A DNA stretch of 64,000 nucleotides from Diplolepis rosae (GCA_030998225.1 JAPYXD010000262.1:1302001-1366000); one strand, 5' to 3'. Counted from the stretch's first letter, positions 33,101-43,794 are shown. Program-made: numbers and translations. Notes: generated by a model not told the origin, from the letters alone.

Positions 33101-36100
33101 TTATAGATAAATCAATTTCTGTAAATGAATTTGCCACCCCGCAGCCGGAGAGGTATAAAAACTAGTGATGCAATATCAGAAGGAAAATATCGATATATCA
33201 GGAAACTAAATATCAATATCACTGATATATTGGACAAAATTTCCGATGTACCTATAAAATATCGATATTAAAATTTTTTAATTATAAATAATAATAAATA
33301 ATAATTTAGGAACTTCATTCAATGCAATAATAAAACAAATGATTCTCTTTAAGGTCATGGGCCATGCAAGTCACGTGACCAATTCAGTCCCTAGCTATCG
33401 ATTTTTTCTCCATACATAAAATTTTAAATGAAAATAAATCGGTCATAGTTTAGGGAATGGTAAATAGTAGCATATGGAGGAAATAGGGGAACCCTGGCAA
33501 AAGTAACGGATAGGAATTCATTCCGATATCTGTATCCGACCCAATGCGAATCATTCCGAAAAACGTTTTGTAACTTGTTTGATGAAAAGTGGTGGAAAGT
33601 CGATCCGACCTACTCCAATTCAATCCGAGGCAATAATCCCAATGAATCCGAACCAATCCGAATCAATCCGAGCTCGAATTGATCCAAATCGAATTTTCAA
33701 TCAAAATTAATCTAAATCATTTCGATCTCAGATTCATTCGGATTGTTGCCTCGGATTAAATCGGATTAGGTCGGATCGATTTTTTACCGTTTTTCATCAA
33801 ACGAGTTACAAAACTTTTTTCGGATTGGTTCGGAATGATTAGCATTGGCTCGGATACAGGTATCGGAATGAATCGGAATAGTTCTGATTGGCTCGGAATG
33901 AATTTCTATCTGATACTTTCGCCAGGGAAGGCATAGTGTAGTAAAATAGAAATAAAATTTTTAATACCAACTCAGTATCTTAAGTTCTGCTGCACTGGTC
34001 ATACGACTGTCGGTAATATACTCTGCAAGTTTGTTAAAATTACTTATTTTTATCAAACATTTTAAATGTTTTTATGAATATTCAAGACATAACAGACCTG
34101 TCTCAGTAAATTTTGATTCATTTTCCAAAATTTCAAGAGGATATTTCCATCTCCGTGGAAATGTAGTTACAGAGCTGTAATTGTTGATAACACTTCAGTT
34201 ATATATATAAAAATAAAAAAAATTGCAGAATTTTTACTTGAACGAAGTTAACAGACGTTCCTTATTATTTTCTGATACTTTTGCCAAATTAGGCCAGTCA
34301 TTTTAGCTCTTGAATAAAAAAAAAATAGAAATAATTTCAAAACTAACGAAACTTTGAGAAAAGTTTATCTACGGTGCTCATGAGAGCTATACAAATTTGC
34401 CACCTCGTAAAAGGTCAGGAACATTGTTTAAATATCAATAAATCGATTATTGCTGATATATCGACTAGAAAAAAAAACAAAAGTGCCGCAAAATGGTGAA
34501 AAACAGAGATTACAACATTTTCGAACATTTTTGAACTTTGCGGCCAGATTCGCCATCGGGAACTTTGTAAAATAATTATTTGTTTACATTTTTGTTTATT
34601 GCTTGAACAGAAAAAATGCAAAAGAGGCGCGAATGTAAAAATTACTTCGAAATAATGAATTATACAAGTTCTATAATTTGCCTCCTTTCTTTATTCCGGG
34701 AACTAATAATTTTCTGCAATTTACAAAAAACAGCTATGATTTCGACAAAATTTGTTTATGGGAAAAAAACAAAACATTCCACGTTTGGTGGCAATTGTGC
34801 ATAATCTATGTCCTAGCAGCATACAAAATTTGCCACCACAGAAAATGTCGGGAAGTTTGTTTATTTTACAATGTTCGATTTGAACGTTATTTTATATTTG
34901 TGGAAAAAATGCAAAACTTCCGCAAATTTAGCTGTGTACTAGATACTTCAATTCCAATTTATATTTCAATTTGCAACCATTTCCTAAATTGGGAAAATGT
35001 CAGATTGAAATCGACTTGATTTTGTTATTAATTTTGCATATGGGAATAATGCAAAACGTTCGCAATTCCGATGATCAGTTTGAAATGCGGCTCTAAACGT
35101 AATGTCATATTTGCTCCCTTGCGAAACGTAGGGAAATGGTCTTTATGTAGAAAATAATATTGTATCACAACGTTTTTTCGTATCTCGTATAATTTAACTG
35201 GACAATGGAATTTAGATATTGACTTTTTTCGAATTTGAATATGCTGTAACATTTCTAATTTTGATTTAATCAAAAAATGTCATCAGGATAATTTGTAGAG
35301 ATTTATGAGCACTATCAAAAACTAGTATTGAAATTTCTGATTTCTTCAAAAAGTTATTTTCAACAACACAAAAGTAGTGCTCAATCCCTCAATTTTGATT
35401 GGATGTGGCTGGTTAACGAACTTGTCCTTACTTTTTCGGCTCCGATGAAGTGTAACAAAGCTCAATTCAATCTGATAATTCTGTCGAGAGTTATGCCACA
35501 CACGACCTACTACAGACAGACAGACAGACAGACACTTTCGTAAAAATTATTTTTTCTGACTCAGGGGGTCTCAAAACGTAAAGATTTGATGAAAATTTCG
35601 AAAGTCATTTTTCACATAAAACCAATACTTTCTCATCCATGATGAGAATGTAAAAACAAGTCGATGTCAATCTGACATTTTCCCAATTTAGGAAATGGTT
35701 GCAAATTGAAATATAAATTCGCATAGAAGTATCTAGTACACAGCTAAATTTGTGGAAGTTTTGCATTTTTTCCACAAATATAAAAAAATGTTCAAATCGA
35801 ACATTGTAAAATAAACAAACTTCCCGACATTTTCTGTGGTGGCAAATTTTGTATGCTGCTAGGACATAGATTATGCACAATTGCCACCAAACGTGGAATG
35901 TTTTGTTTTTTCCCATAAACAAATTTTGTCGAAATCATACCTGTTTTTTGTAAATTGCAGAAAATTATTAGTTCCCGGAATAGAGAAAGGAGGCAAATTA
36001 TAGAACTTGTATAATTCATTATTTCGAAGTAATTTTTACATTCGCGCCTCTTTTGCATTTTTTCTGTTCAAGCAATAAACAAAAATGTAAACAAATAATT

Positions 36101-39100
36101 ATTTTACAAAGTTCCCGATGGCGAATCTGGCCGCAAAGTTCAGAAATGTTCGAAAATGTTGTAATCTCTGTTTTTCACCATTTTGCGGCACTTTTGTTTT
36201 TTTTTCTAGTCGATATATCAGCAATAATCGATTTATTGCAATAAAAACATGTTCCCGACCTTGTACGAAGGGGCAAATTTTTATAGTTCCTAAAAGCACC
36301 ATAGTTGAACTTTTCTCAAAGTTTCGTAGGTTTTGCATTAATTCCGTTTTTTTTTGCAAAATGACTGGCCTAAATTTTGAGCAAGATATTCTAAAAACAA
36401 CAAACGTTATCTTACACGATTGCATTAACATATAATTTTTGTCACACGAACTGCTTGACCCATGGCTTTAATTTAATAGCGTTAAAATGAGTTTTGTGGT
36501 CGTTTGTTGATTATTTATCAAGAAAAAAAAATTTAATATTTTACAATTTAATTATTTTGATTGTCAAACGGATTAAACCTGATCGGAAAGAATGTAGGTT
36601 TTGGTAATAATATCGATATATCAATACGAAATTACTGATATCAAGTAACGCTATATTACGAGGAAATTATCGATCTTTCCAATATTTCGATATTGCATCA
36701 CTCATGCAGAATAGATACCCCAAACATATTGCCTTCGACTTATAACACGTGGATCAATAAATCCCGGGACTAACTAGGAAAAACACATTTTTTTGGCAAA
36801 ACTCGACTTTATTCATCAACATAGTCTCCTTCAAAAGCAACACAATCAGTCCAGCGCTTCTCTAACATTTCAATACCTTTCTTGTAGAACGATTTATCTT
36901 TGGCCTCGAAATAAGCGTTCGTTTCGGTGATGACTTCCTCGTTGGAGTAGAATCTCTTTCCATGGAGCATTTTTTGAGGTCTGCAAACAGGTAGTAGTCG
37001 CTGGGGTCCAGATCCGGTGATTATGGTGGGTGCGGAAGCAATTCAAAGCTCAATTCATTCAATTTCGTTATGGTAGCGAGTGACTTGTGACACGGCGCAT
37101 TGTGATGGTGAAAGAGCACTTTTTTCTTCTTCATTTGGAGCCGTTTCTCACCGATTTCGTTCTTCAAATGCATGAATTGGCCAATGTAACGTTCGCTATT
37201 GATCGTCTTATCTTTTTCAAGGTAGTCGATGATCAAAACTCCATGAGCATCCCAAAATACTGAGGCCATAACCTTACCGACCCACATTTGCGTTTTTGGC
37301 CGCTTTGGACGCTACTCACCGACCGCAGTCCACTCGGCTGACGACCGCTTTGACTCCGGAGTGTAGTGATGAATCCAGGTTTCGTCCATTGTCACATACC
37401 GACGCAAAAAATTCGGTTTATTTCGGCGAAACAACTCCAAAAAGCGCTCGGAATCAACGACACGTTGTCGTTTTTGATCCACCGTGAGCAAACGCGGCAC
37501 CCACTTTGACAACAGCTTCCTCATAGACAAATGTTCATGCAAAATAGCGTACACACTGCCGTATGATATCTTTAAGGTGTCAGCTATCTCTCGCAATTTT
37601 AATTTACGGTTTTCGAAAACGATTTGGTGAACTTTTTTTATGGTTTCCGGTGTAACTACCTCATTTGGCCGGCCGGAGCGTTCAGCATCTTCAGTGTTTG
37701 TACGACCACGTTTAAACTCCGGACACCACCGACAAATGGTTGTTTTTGATGGAGCAGAGTCCCCGTAGCACTTTTCAAGCTATTGCTGAGCTTGCACTGT
37801 GTTTTTATTCATCAAAAAGCAATGGTAAATCAACACACGAATTTGTTTCGAATCCATTGTTTTGAGAATATCAAGACTAGCGTCACTTAAATCACTGTAA
37901 CTCGTGGACCAATCACCAAACATCAGAATGTCATGAAATTTTGACAGGTGTCTTTTGAAGGTTGGTACTCATGAAAAATCATACAGAACTTTTGTTGGCA
38001 ACGCCATCTATTTGTCAGTCTCAGGACTTATTGATCCACGTGTTAGTTATTCAACGTAGAATTTTAACTGCTTTCGTCTTGTACTCTTTTTTTAAAAAGT
38101 ATTTTTATTCTGTAAAACGATTATTCGATAATTGCCATTTAATAGTATATTATGTGCCGAGGCGCATAATGAGGGTTATTACGCGACGAGCGACAATGCT
38201 CGCAGGAGATCGAAGCCAAGGCGTAGTCGAGGCAAAATCAGTTGTGCCAGCATTTTAAGCGAGTCTCGTAATTACCCGAATTGTGTGCATTTGGCGCATA
38301 TTAGTATATTATGTGCCTAGGCACATAAAGAGGGTTATTACGCGACGAGCGACAATGCTCGCAGGAGATCAAAGCCAAGGCGTAGTCGAGGCGTAGGTAA
38401 ACACGTAAATGCACCGGAGTCACATAAAAATTAAAGTTGTTTTTCAAAAAATTTGTATATAATGAATTTATTATTGAACATGACAACTATTTCTCGTCAT
38501 TTATTTTTCCAAATTATCTGCATAAAAATTAATAAAAACTGTAATGCTTGACGATCTACCGTAGCAAAATGTAGACACTTTTATACACTAACTTATTTCT
38601 TCTTCTTCTTCTTGCTTGTGGCTACACGGGCTACAGACTTATTCCTTCTTATACTCCTTCATGATAACCGCCATTGTGGACGCAGGGAAAATGCGCGCCC
38701 TCATCAAGAAGTTTTAAAACTAGCTACTTGGCAAAATTCCAGCTCGTGTTTTGCGAAGTACAACCATAAAAGATTGGTGTCCTTATGTCTATTCTCCTTG
38801 GCATAATTAATAAAAAAAACCTTTAATAGTACCTCAGAATAAATAAAATAAATAAAATTCGGGACCCAGCAGAGAATATTAAAACGGACGTAGATAATAT
38901 TCTTATTTATGGTTTGAGTAATTGAAAAATTTTAATTTCAACGAAACTTTTTTCCATTATCAATATTCAAATTAGGCTATTTACGTTCTCATGTTCATCA
39001 ACTTCTTATGGATTATTTTTTGATAATTTGAATTATTTTGAATGTCAATATCATGGAGTATAAACATGAGGACACCAAACTAATGTAACTGACAATGAAT

Positions 39101-40407
39101 ACCTTAATGTCGGAAGTATGGGCTAAGTTGTACACGATCTTTTCCAGAGGGGCGCGCGTACCCATACTTCAAAAAATGGCTGCTATGCAAAAACTACATG
39201 CTGTAGACATTTTTTCGGTGCTCAGATACACGCGCCACTAGTGGCGGATTAAGAAATCGTGTCTTCTAAAGCGTGAAAAACAAAGGAAAGAAAGAGGGGC
39301 GACTGCCCTCCCTCTTTTCTTTGTTTCGCATGCCTTAGAAAAGACACTTTACAAAAAAAGACACCTTGGAAAAGACTTAATAAATAAAAACTAGAAAAAC
39401 ATTGTATACCTGTCATTGAACCATTTGCGGAACGTCTTCACCAATAGTAAATCTTCACGGTGGAGACGTTCCGCCAATTGTGGACCACTGCACTGTCTTC
39501 AATGACAGGTACATGATGTTTTCCTAGTTTTTATCACTGAAAAATAGAATTATTGTATTTATTCTTACGCCTTCTATTCCAAATTTCGCCACGGAATCAT
39601 AATTGCAATGTTTTAAATGTTTTTTTAATCGTTTTCAGCCATAATAATGCGAGGTCAGAGAACGGTCAGAGAATACTCTGACCGTTCTCTCAACCGGGTC
39701 CGCTAGGGGTGTACTATCATGTGATTTTGCCAAAAAAGTGTGCATTTTCAGTTACATTAGTTTGGTCTCCTTATGGCCATGGATCAATCGGACCACGTGA
39801 CTAAATTATACATTTATTCATTCATGTAAAATGACTTTTTTAATTTACAAAGTATCTTTCTGAAAATTTGGGAAACGTAACAAAAGACAATAAAGCACGT
39901 CTGTTAGCTTCTTTTCAGTAGAAATTTGAAAAAAATTCGAAAACTTATCGACAATTACACTTAACTGTAAAATTTTTTTGAAAATTTTCACTCAAACGAA
40001 GTTCACAGACGTTCTTTATCGTTTTCTGCTGTATTTTCCTAAATTTCCAGGAAGACATTTTGTAAAATAAAAAAGTTATCTCGCACAAACTTTTACAGGA
40101 ATTTGGTCACGTGATCTAGTTGACCTAGTAGCTAACATGGAGGAAGTATCACATGACTTTAAGACATGTCAAAGGCTTGTTTGAAATAAGCACTTTTGTA
40201 TAAAAAAATATAATTACTTTAAAAATAAATGATAGGTACATAGACATTTCGGGCCACATTCATGAGTAGATAAATGTTAAAAATTGGTAATTTTTGTTTA
40301 GGATTTACTTACCTGAAACGCGTGGAAAAACTACAAGCGAAATAACATCTACTTTGAAGCAAGGATTCAGAGCTCGACCCAATAATGCACCTAATCTTAC
40401 TGATTGA
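23886..40407 (+). CDS. Facilitative sugar transporter, SLC2/GLUT family, MFS fold
   Basis: This is a plasma-membrane hexose carrier with 12 expected membrane segments. Exons: 23886-23895 (tentative, ATGGCGTCAG), 23992-24059 (tentative), 29144-29275, 29360-29633, 30674-30964, 31079-31521, 31561-31832, 40302-40407. Phases agree throughout and give about 531 residues. Family marks in order: WSPLLVLAGVTCCFGSALPA (TM1), GVLGSLTASFLADKIGRKGA, GRLMVGLSGGLATSLMPLY, PESPKYLYV, the sugar-binding QQLSGINAVFYYSD, YMGRRPLL, GLGPIPYFIGSELF with GPRPVAMA, and the terminal PETRGKT. The QQLSGIN block and length suit the class I GLUT1-like group. Oddities: a 39-nt GT-AG gap with two in-frame stops at 31522-31560, and an 8.5-kb final intron of transposons. 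The first two exons rest only on splice consensus and phase. The microintron leaves some chance of a pseudogene. Confidence 0.85.
24310..27372 (+). mobile_element. 3.06-kb pogo/Tc5-like DNA transposon with long terminal inverted repeats
   Basis: The ends ACAAGAAACCCTAGGTAGGT (24313) and the mirror of ACAAGGAACCCTAGGTAGGT (27371) open terminal inverted repeats of about 290 bp. These pair through GTTCGTTCGCACATATGTTG, AAAAACTAAGCGACAC, AACCCATTTAATTGTTTCAC and TGTGATTTTGTCAACTGGAT. A decayed transposase lies between them in plus orientation. It sits in the second intron of the sugar transporter, same strand. The target duplication was not resolved. Confidence 0.85.
24880..26492 (+). pseudogene. 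CENP-B-type HTH plus DDE_1 transposase, decayed
   Basis: The frame opens MNMRHSEVNDAEL at 24880 and runs through TAA at 25141 and TGA at 25233 into QLRRWAGQVNKGGTYMEKLHRI, an HTH region of the CENP-B/Tc5 kind. The DDE core follows: first Asp in VYNSDQSRSQLEMHSGRTLS (about 25610), TTHSYTIQPTISADEKLLSP, second Asp in FLIDSWTGHCPE (about 26040), third Asp in GTTGKVQPLDVYGFRIWKN (about 26150). It ends with a Cys cluster (ISGCQNVAAIRCSWCKKSL). The two halves are separated by a TAA at 25870 and an unreadable stretch to 26028. The catalytic Asp residues survive, but the Gly that usually follows DQS is replaced by Arg. It is dead as it stands. Confidence 0.8.
27373..28129. other. Intronic DNA of the sugar transporter, no feature recognised
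   Basis: AT-rich with a few T runs; the small frames have no known domain. Confidence 0.35.
28140..28250. repeat. GC-rich island of GGGGCNNNGCCCC-type hairpin words
   Basis: In otherwise AT-rich intron, 28150-28248 is G/C-rich and carries GGGGCGGAGCCCC, GGGGGCAAAGCCCC and GGGGGGCTGTGCCCCCC, each able to form a small stem-loop. It is not protein coding in a credible way. Similar word patterns are seen in unrelated genomes, but I cannot assign a family. Confidence 0.5.
30116..30143 (+). repeat. 28-nt poly-G run
   Basis: Twenty-eight consecutive G residues, flanked by TGCTGCTGGTC and CAGGCAGC. It lies inside element J. Length may be affected by assembly or polymerase slippage; a G-quadruplex is possible. 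Confidence 0.9.
30160..30345 (-). pseudogene. Possible N-terminal fragment of a Crypton-like tyrosine recombinase
   Basis: This is a 61-residue ORF beginning MNDISSDESTDEKEINKN and containing ETDTLPKKSVDRCMLVYDNY. The LP-x-KS-x-(D/E)R-(Y/C)-x2-VY pattern resembles the N-terminal core-binding region of recombinase-like genes spread by Crypton elements in invertebrates. The catalytic region (R...HxxR...Y) is absent, and a stop occurs just before the poly-G run. The assignment is from memory of the motif and is weak; it could be an unrelated ORF. Confidence 0.3.
31522..31560 (+). other. 39-nt GT-AG segment with stops inside the transporter
   Basis: Between exons ending AACTTTGCTAATTCA and starting GACACTTATAAAATT lie 39 nt in frame with TAA and TAG. 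It can be read as an ultra-short intron (GTTCAG...TTTTTAG). Alternatively it is a 33-bp insertion bounded by direct GGACAC repeats at 31527-31532 and 31560-31565; removing one repeat unit restores an open frame reading NSVQDTYKIM. Confidence 0.5.
31833..33057. other. Start of the last transporter intron, no feature recognised
   Basis: Consensus donor GTAAGT opens the 8.5-kb intron. 32745-32810 is an AT dinucleotide-rich patch and 32800-32910 has words of family D (CCAAAAGTAGGCTATCTACG). No gene is seen. Confidence 0.4.
33058..33160. mobile_element. Short palindromic MITE related to family H
   Basis: TGCTTTTATACCTCTCTGGC and CTGCGGG are mirrored by CCCGCAGCCGGAGAGGTATA about 80 bp later. The terminal word TATACCTCTNTGNCTG is shared with family H. 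Confidence 0.6.
33492..33927. mobile_element. Palindromic element L built from GGATTCGG-type words
   Basis: CCCTGGCAAAAGTAACGGAT is mirrored by ATCTGATACTTTCGCCAGGG. The arms contain many copies of AATCCGA/TCGGATT in opposed orientation, such as CAATCCGAATCAATCCGAG on the left and GGATTAAATCGGATTAGG on the right. Confidence 0.75.
34415..36265. repeat. Long inverted repeat, arms about 600 bp, spacer about 630 bp
   Basis: 34415-35020 and 35650-36265 are near-identical inverted copies (for example AGAGGCGCGAATGTAAAAAT, AACATTCCACGTTTGGTGGC and AGCATACAAAATTTGCCACC in both). The matching plus and minus ORFs of about 105-113 aa come from this symmetry. The spacer contains (CAGA)n at 35513-35534 and ends with a tail (CATAAAACCAATACTTTCTC, then ATGATGAGAATGTAA) whose near-identical word recurs at 41268-41310, suggesting a retroposed sequence in the loop. 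Confidence 0.85.
36745..38043 (-). mobile_element. mariner element, 1.3 kb, TA-flanked, inactive
   Basis: ACACGTGGATCAATAARTCC opens terminal inverted repeats of about 28 bp at both ends, with TA at 36743-36744 and 38044-38045. At 1,299 bp it has the standard mariner length. It lies antisense in the last intron of the sugar transporter. Confidence 0.92.
36809..37857 (-). pseudogene. mariner transposase, three stops, one frameshift, lost catalytic Asp
   Basis: The start is MDSKQIRVLIYHCF at 37857. The paired HTH is readable (SGRPNEVVTPETIKKVHQIV; LREIADTLKISYGSVYAIL). The first catalytic Asp is in VTMDETWIHHYTPESK. The second is lost: the usual HDNAPCH reads HHNAPCHKS. The third region reads PP-stop-SPDLDPSDYYLF. 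Nonsense codons sit after VQAQQ, after TAVGE and before SPDL. One A is missing from a run in DLKKM near 36975, so the last 50 codons are out of frame. It could not be a source of transposase. Confidence 0.9.
38147..38400 (+). repeat. Two partial, directly repeated copies of family E
   Basis: TAGTATATTATGTGCC, ACGAGCGACAATGCTCGCAG and AAGCCAAGGCGTAGTCGAGG occur at about 38146 and again at about 38302. The first continues to GTGTGCATTTGGCGCATAT; the second breaks off after one 12-bp repeat unit. Full copies are at 47513 and 50179. Confidence 0.7.
38640..38801. mobile_element. Decayed right half of a P-like MITE
   Basis: CTCATCAAGAAGTTTTAAAA, then CTACTTGGCAAAATTCC and ATTGGTGTCCTTATGTCTAT to CTCCTTGG are diverged matches to the family B right half. 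A (TTC)n run precedes it at about 38599-38616. Confidence 0.5.
39052..39781. mobile_element. Longer P-like inverted-repeat element, with inner repeats
   Basis: CATGGAGTATAAACATGAGG then ACACCAAACTAATGTAACTG are mirrored at 39735-39781 (AGTTACATTAGTTTGGTCTC to GGCCATG). The interior includes a short palindrome (39410-39530, ACCTGTCATTGAA and mirror) and a part of element G in reverse (to about 39714). It is a relative of family B by its ends; the target duplication is not convincing. Confidence 0.6.
39785..40125. mobile_element. Palindromic MITE K
   Basis: GGACCACGTGACTAAATT at the left is mirrored by AATTTGGTCACGTGATCTAG at the right, and ACAATAAAGCACGTCTGTTA pairs with GAAGTTCACAGACGTTCTTT. 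A diverged relative is visible around 34235-34300. Confidence 0.6.
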
Positions 40408-40939
40408 GAAAATTTAAGTCATATTATTTTAACTAAACTGAATTCATACACTTACAATAATAATTGTTATCAGTGGCGTAGCTTCACTTTGCTGGTTACA
40501 TGTTGAAACTGTTTGTTATACCTCCATTGAATTATTTCTGATATATCAATTATCAGAAATCAACGATTTTATACCACGTACAATGCAAGCATCAAGTGAG
40601 CAATGTTTCTGCGCTTTTATTTTATTTTTAAGTTGATGTGACAGGGTAACCATCAGTATAAAATAATATTTGAAGTGATTTTTATTAGCATGTAATTTGA
40701 TTTCGCAACGTACAAGTTCTAGTATAAATTATTATATGATCTAAAATTAAGAAACTTATTTTTTTGTTATAATGTTTCATAGATATTTTAATACGTCAAC
40801 ATTCATCCCCTGTACTTAATGTAAATGATTTGATGAATGTAAATGTGAAATAACAAGTACACAAATAGGAGCTTCCATGAAGTGTTATTGAAAAATAATA
40901 ATCATATAAAGAGGTCTTCCTGTGAAGAAGATGTCGGAC

Positions 40940-41012
40940 GCCTGTCTAGCTCAGTTGATTAGAATAGTCGACCGGAAATCGAAAGACCTGGGCTCGAATC
41001 CCGGCACAGTCG
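40940..41012 (+). tRNA. tRNA-like sequence (pseudogene or SINE head)
   Basis: TAGCTCAGTTGATTAGAAT fits an A box and GGGCTCGAATCCC a B box with a 5-bp T stem (CTGGG/CCCGG). A four-pair anticodon stem (TCGA/TCGA) closes a 7-nt loop CCGGAAA, which would give anticodon GGA but with C instead of U at position 33. The acceptor pairs only about 5 of 7 bases and the D stem is poor. A T run at 41023-41030 could terminate pol III. It is more likely a degenerate or retroposed tRNA than a working gene. Confidence 0.45.
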
Positions 41013-41030
41013 AAAGCGTCTCTTTTTTTT

Positions 41031-41980
41031 ACAGAAAGATTTCAAATTCCTTAAATAAAAAATAATGTTTGAGCATATGATTTAACTTTTTTACATGTCT
41101 TGTATATTTGAATTGAAATAGTTTTTTCCAGGAAAATTATTTTTATTATATATAAAATATATTCTATCTGTACAAATTCTTGATTTAATTATTGTGATCC
41201 TACATTGACTGGCAAAAGATTAAAAACATACGTACCTAAAAAACAAAAAGTTGAAGTAATTTTTTTACATAAAACTAATACCTTCTCACATGATGAGAAT
41301 GTAATAAGCGTTATGAAAAAGTATTCGAGGCATAAGTTATAGAGTTTAAAGAAAGGCAAGCCAGGGTGATCTTTAAATGACCTCTAGTGATAATTTCAAA
41401 ACAAAGTATGAAAATTCTCGAAAAACGATTGCCTAGTCTCCTTCAGGGCGTTCCAACTCCGGCGAAATCATGCTAGAGTTTCTTCTCCCCGCTTCTCTCT
41501 ACCTCTCCCGCACGCCCTTCACAGCGAGCCCATATTGCTCCAAGTTTCTCCTCTCCGGCGCAAGAAAAAATCGTCCGATGATTTTACTCGAGAGAATGTA
41601 CATGCGAAATTATATTTTAAAGTCTTCAAAAGTCTTGAGGAAAGAAACATCTAGTTTCGCATTCTACCTTAAATGCTAATACTAAAGTAATATTAAAATT
41701 TAAAATGCATCGAAATCATTAATTTTCGGGTGCCGGCTCCGATGTTCTCGCTGAGTGAACGACACTTTCGCTTGCTCCAATATACTCTATATTACTTTAT
41801 GTACATATCCAAGCTCGGCATGTACGCGCTCTCTTTTCAACGTATTCCTTTCAGTATTTCGCTCCCACCCCTTGGATGTACGCAGATATACGCTGGAGTG
41901 GAATTGAGCGGTATAAGGTGCAGTGCGGTGGTGGAACGGTACAGTACGGTGGTGGGATGGTGGAGTAAGGCGGAGTAGCT
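41031..41980. other. No gene recognised
   Basis: 41268-41310 has the retroposon-like tail word shared with the 35.6-kb loop. 41440-41600 and 41720-41970 are less AT-rich, with frames lacking known domains; CGGTGGTGGAACGGTACAGT-type direct repeats lie near 41930-41965. Confidence 0.35.
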
Positions 41981-41981
41981 A

Positions 41982-43794
41982 CACGGAGAGAAGAGAACGC
42001 AGCTGTCATGTGCGCGGGACAAAGCAGAGCTGTGTTCTTACGAAAATGTACGAATGGACACAGCTCAGCTATGTCCTCGCATAGCCAGAATGTGTGAGCG
42101 CACATCTCTGCTTCGCGCTGGGCACACGCCGTTCGGACGAAGCAGAGCTGTGTGCGAACAAATGAAGGCTTCGTCTAAACACAGCTCCACTGTGCCCTCG
42201 CACTCCTCTGCTTCGTGCTAAACACATCGTGCGTTTGCGCCACGTTTGTGTATATGTAATGCATTGATTATACTTTGATTATTTATAAGGTCAAAAAATT
42301 GCCGTGTCTCATTGACGTGGATGCAAACGACGCGGAATTTAAAGTTGCGTATAACGATCATTCAAAATACAAAATTTCTGCAATTAATACGTCAATACTA
42401 AACCACTGATAAAAGTTTTTGTTTCGACGTATTTATAGTCGATTTTAAATAAAAAGATCTCTACGTTATAGGCCGAAGTTAAATTTGTTCTTTGCTTCGA
42501 ATCCAAAAATAATTAGGTCAATATAATAATTTGTTGCCGCAGAGGAACATATAACCGCAAAATTTTTTTCATTACAGAACGGAACATTTTTGGATAATCA
42601 AGTTTTAAGGTAGTTGCCACCCACGAAAATTAGACCTCAGGCAAAAATAGATAATTTTGTTTTCAAGAATAGCAATATTATTATTGAAAGGCTAATTTGG
42701 AAGAGAAAAGATTAATTTCTATGAAAAAAATTGGAAATACAGAAAAATAATTTTATTAATCAATTTTATTTTTTACCCAATTTTTTTTCTTATCGCTTTT
42801 CTCCAAATTTAAAAAAATTATGCGGTTTTAATAAATTACAAATCACTTTTTCGAGAAAAAGATTCCCTACAACATAACCATTTCCAATTTTCGAAAATGA
42901 ATAAATTATTATCAAATTCAGCCATTTTTTTATAAAAATTTCGTTTTGGAATTTTTTTTAAAATGTTTTCAGCCATTAAAGAATTTATATTTAAAAATCA
43001 GAAACGGTGAAGTTGTGGGAAATCTTTTCTCTGAAAAAATGATTCATGTTTTATTAGAATCGCATAATTTTTTATAGTCGATTTTAAATAAAAAGATCTC
43101 TACGTTATAGGCCGAAGTTAAATTTTTTCATTGCTTCGAATCGAAAAATAATTAGGTCAATATAATAATTTGTTGCCGCAGAGGAACGTATAGATCAAAA
43201 TTTTTTTCATTACAGAACGGAACATTTTTGGGCAATCAAGTTTTAATTAAAAATACTCAGATTTTAATAAAAACCATCACATACAACATTTTTGGTTTTA
43301 TACTTTTATATGTTGCCTGTATTTCATATAGAAATGTATCTCTGTCGTGTCAAACGCAACTAAATCTTTGTTGCTCTTTATTCGCTTTTTTACATATTTT
43401 CATTTTAACATTGAAATTATAAATCAATTATGATATCAGAGTTTAATAATTCTCAAATTATGAAAATTGGTTCGATAAATATCAAACTTTTATGCAGGTA
43501 AATGCCGATCAATGCATTACATATACACAAACGTGGCGCAAACGCACGATGTGATTAGCACGAAGCAGAGGAGTGCGAGGGCACAGTGGAGCTGTGTTTA
43601 GACGAAGCCTTCATCTGTTCGCACACAGCTCTGCTTCGTCCGAACGGCCTGTGCCCAGCGCGAAGCAGAGATGTGCGCTCACACATTCTGGCTATGCGAG
43701 GACGTAGCTGAGCTGTGTCCAATCGTACATTTTCGTAAGAACACAGCTCTGCTTTGTCCCGCGCACATGACAGCTGCGTTCCCTTCTCTCCGTG
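41982..43794. mobile_element. 1,813-bp terminal-inverted-repeat element (family Y), copy 2, inverted
   Basis: It has the same length as the copy at 7900-9712, in opposite orientation, TA-flanked (41980-41981 and 43795-43796). Arm-specific differences are preserved: the arm reading GGCCTGTGCCCAGCG and GATTAGCACG in one copy is the corresponding arm in the other. The 64-aa shadow ORF at 43228 is identical to that at 8272-8466 on the other strand. The copies must be recent or recently homogenised. Confidence 0.9.

Larger units (their letters stand above)
33164..36702. mobile_element. 3.5-kb foldback-containing element M in the last transporter intron
   Basis: AGTGATGCAATATC at 33164 is mirrored at 36702, and both ends then carry ATATCGATATATC-type words. 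Inside are a smaller palindromic element (33492-33927) and a long inverted repeat (34415-36265). No transposase is recognised; target duplication unresolved. Confidence 0.55.

Noticed and set aside
34678..36058. Matching ORFs of about 110 aa on opposite strands (…HHRKCREVCLFYNVRFE…)
   Set aside because: They come from the two arms of one long inverted repeat. They have no start context, known domain or codon pattern, and stops differ between the arms.
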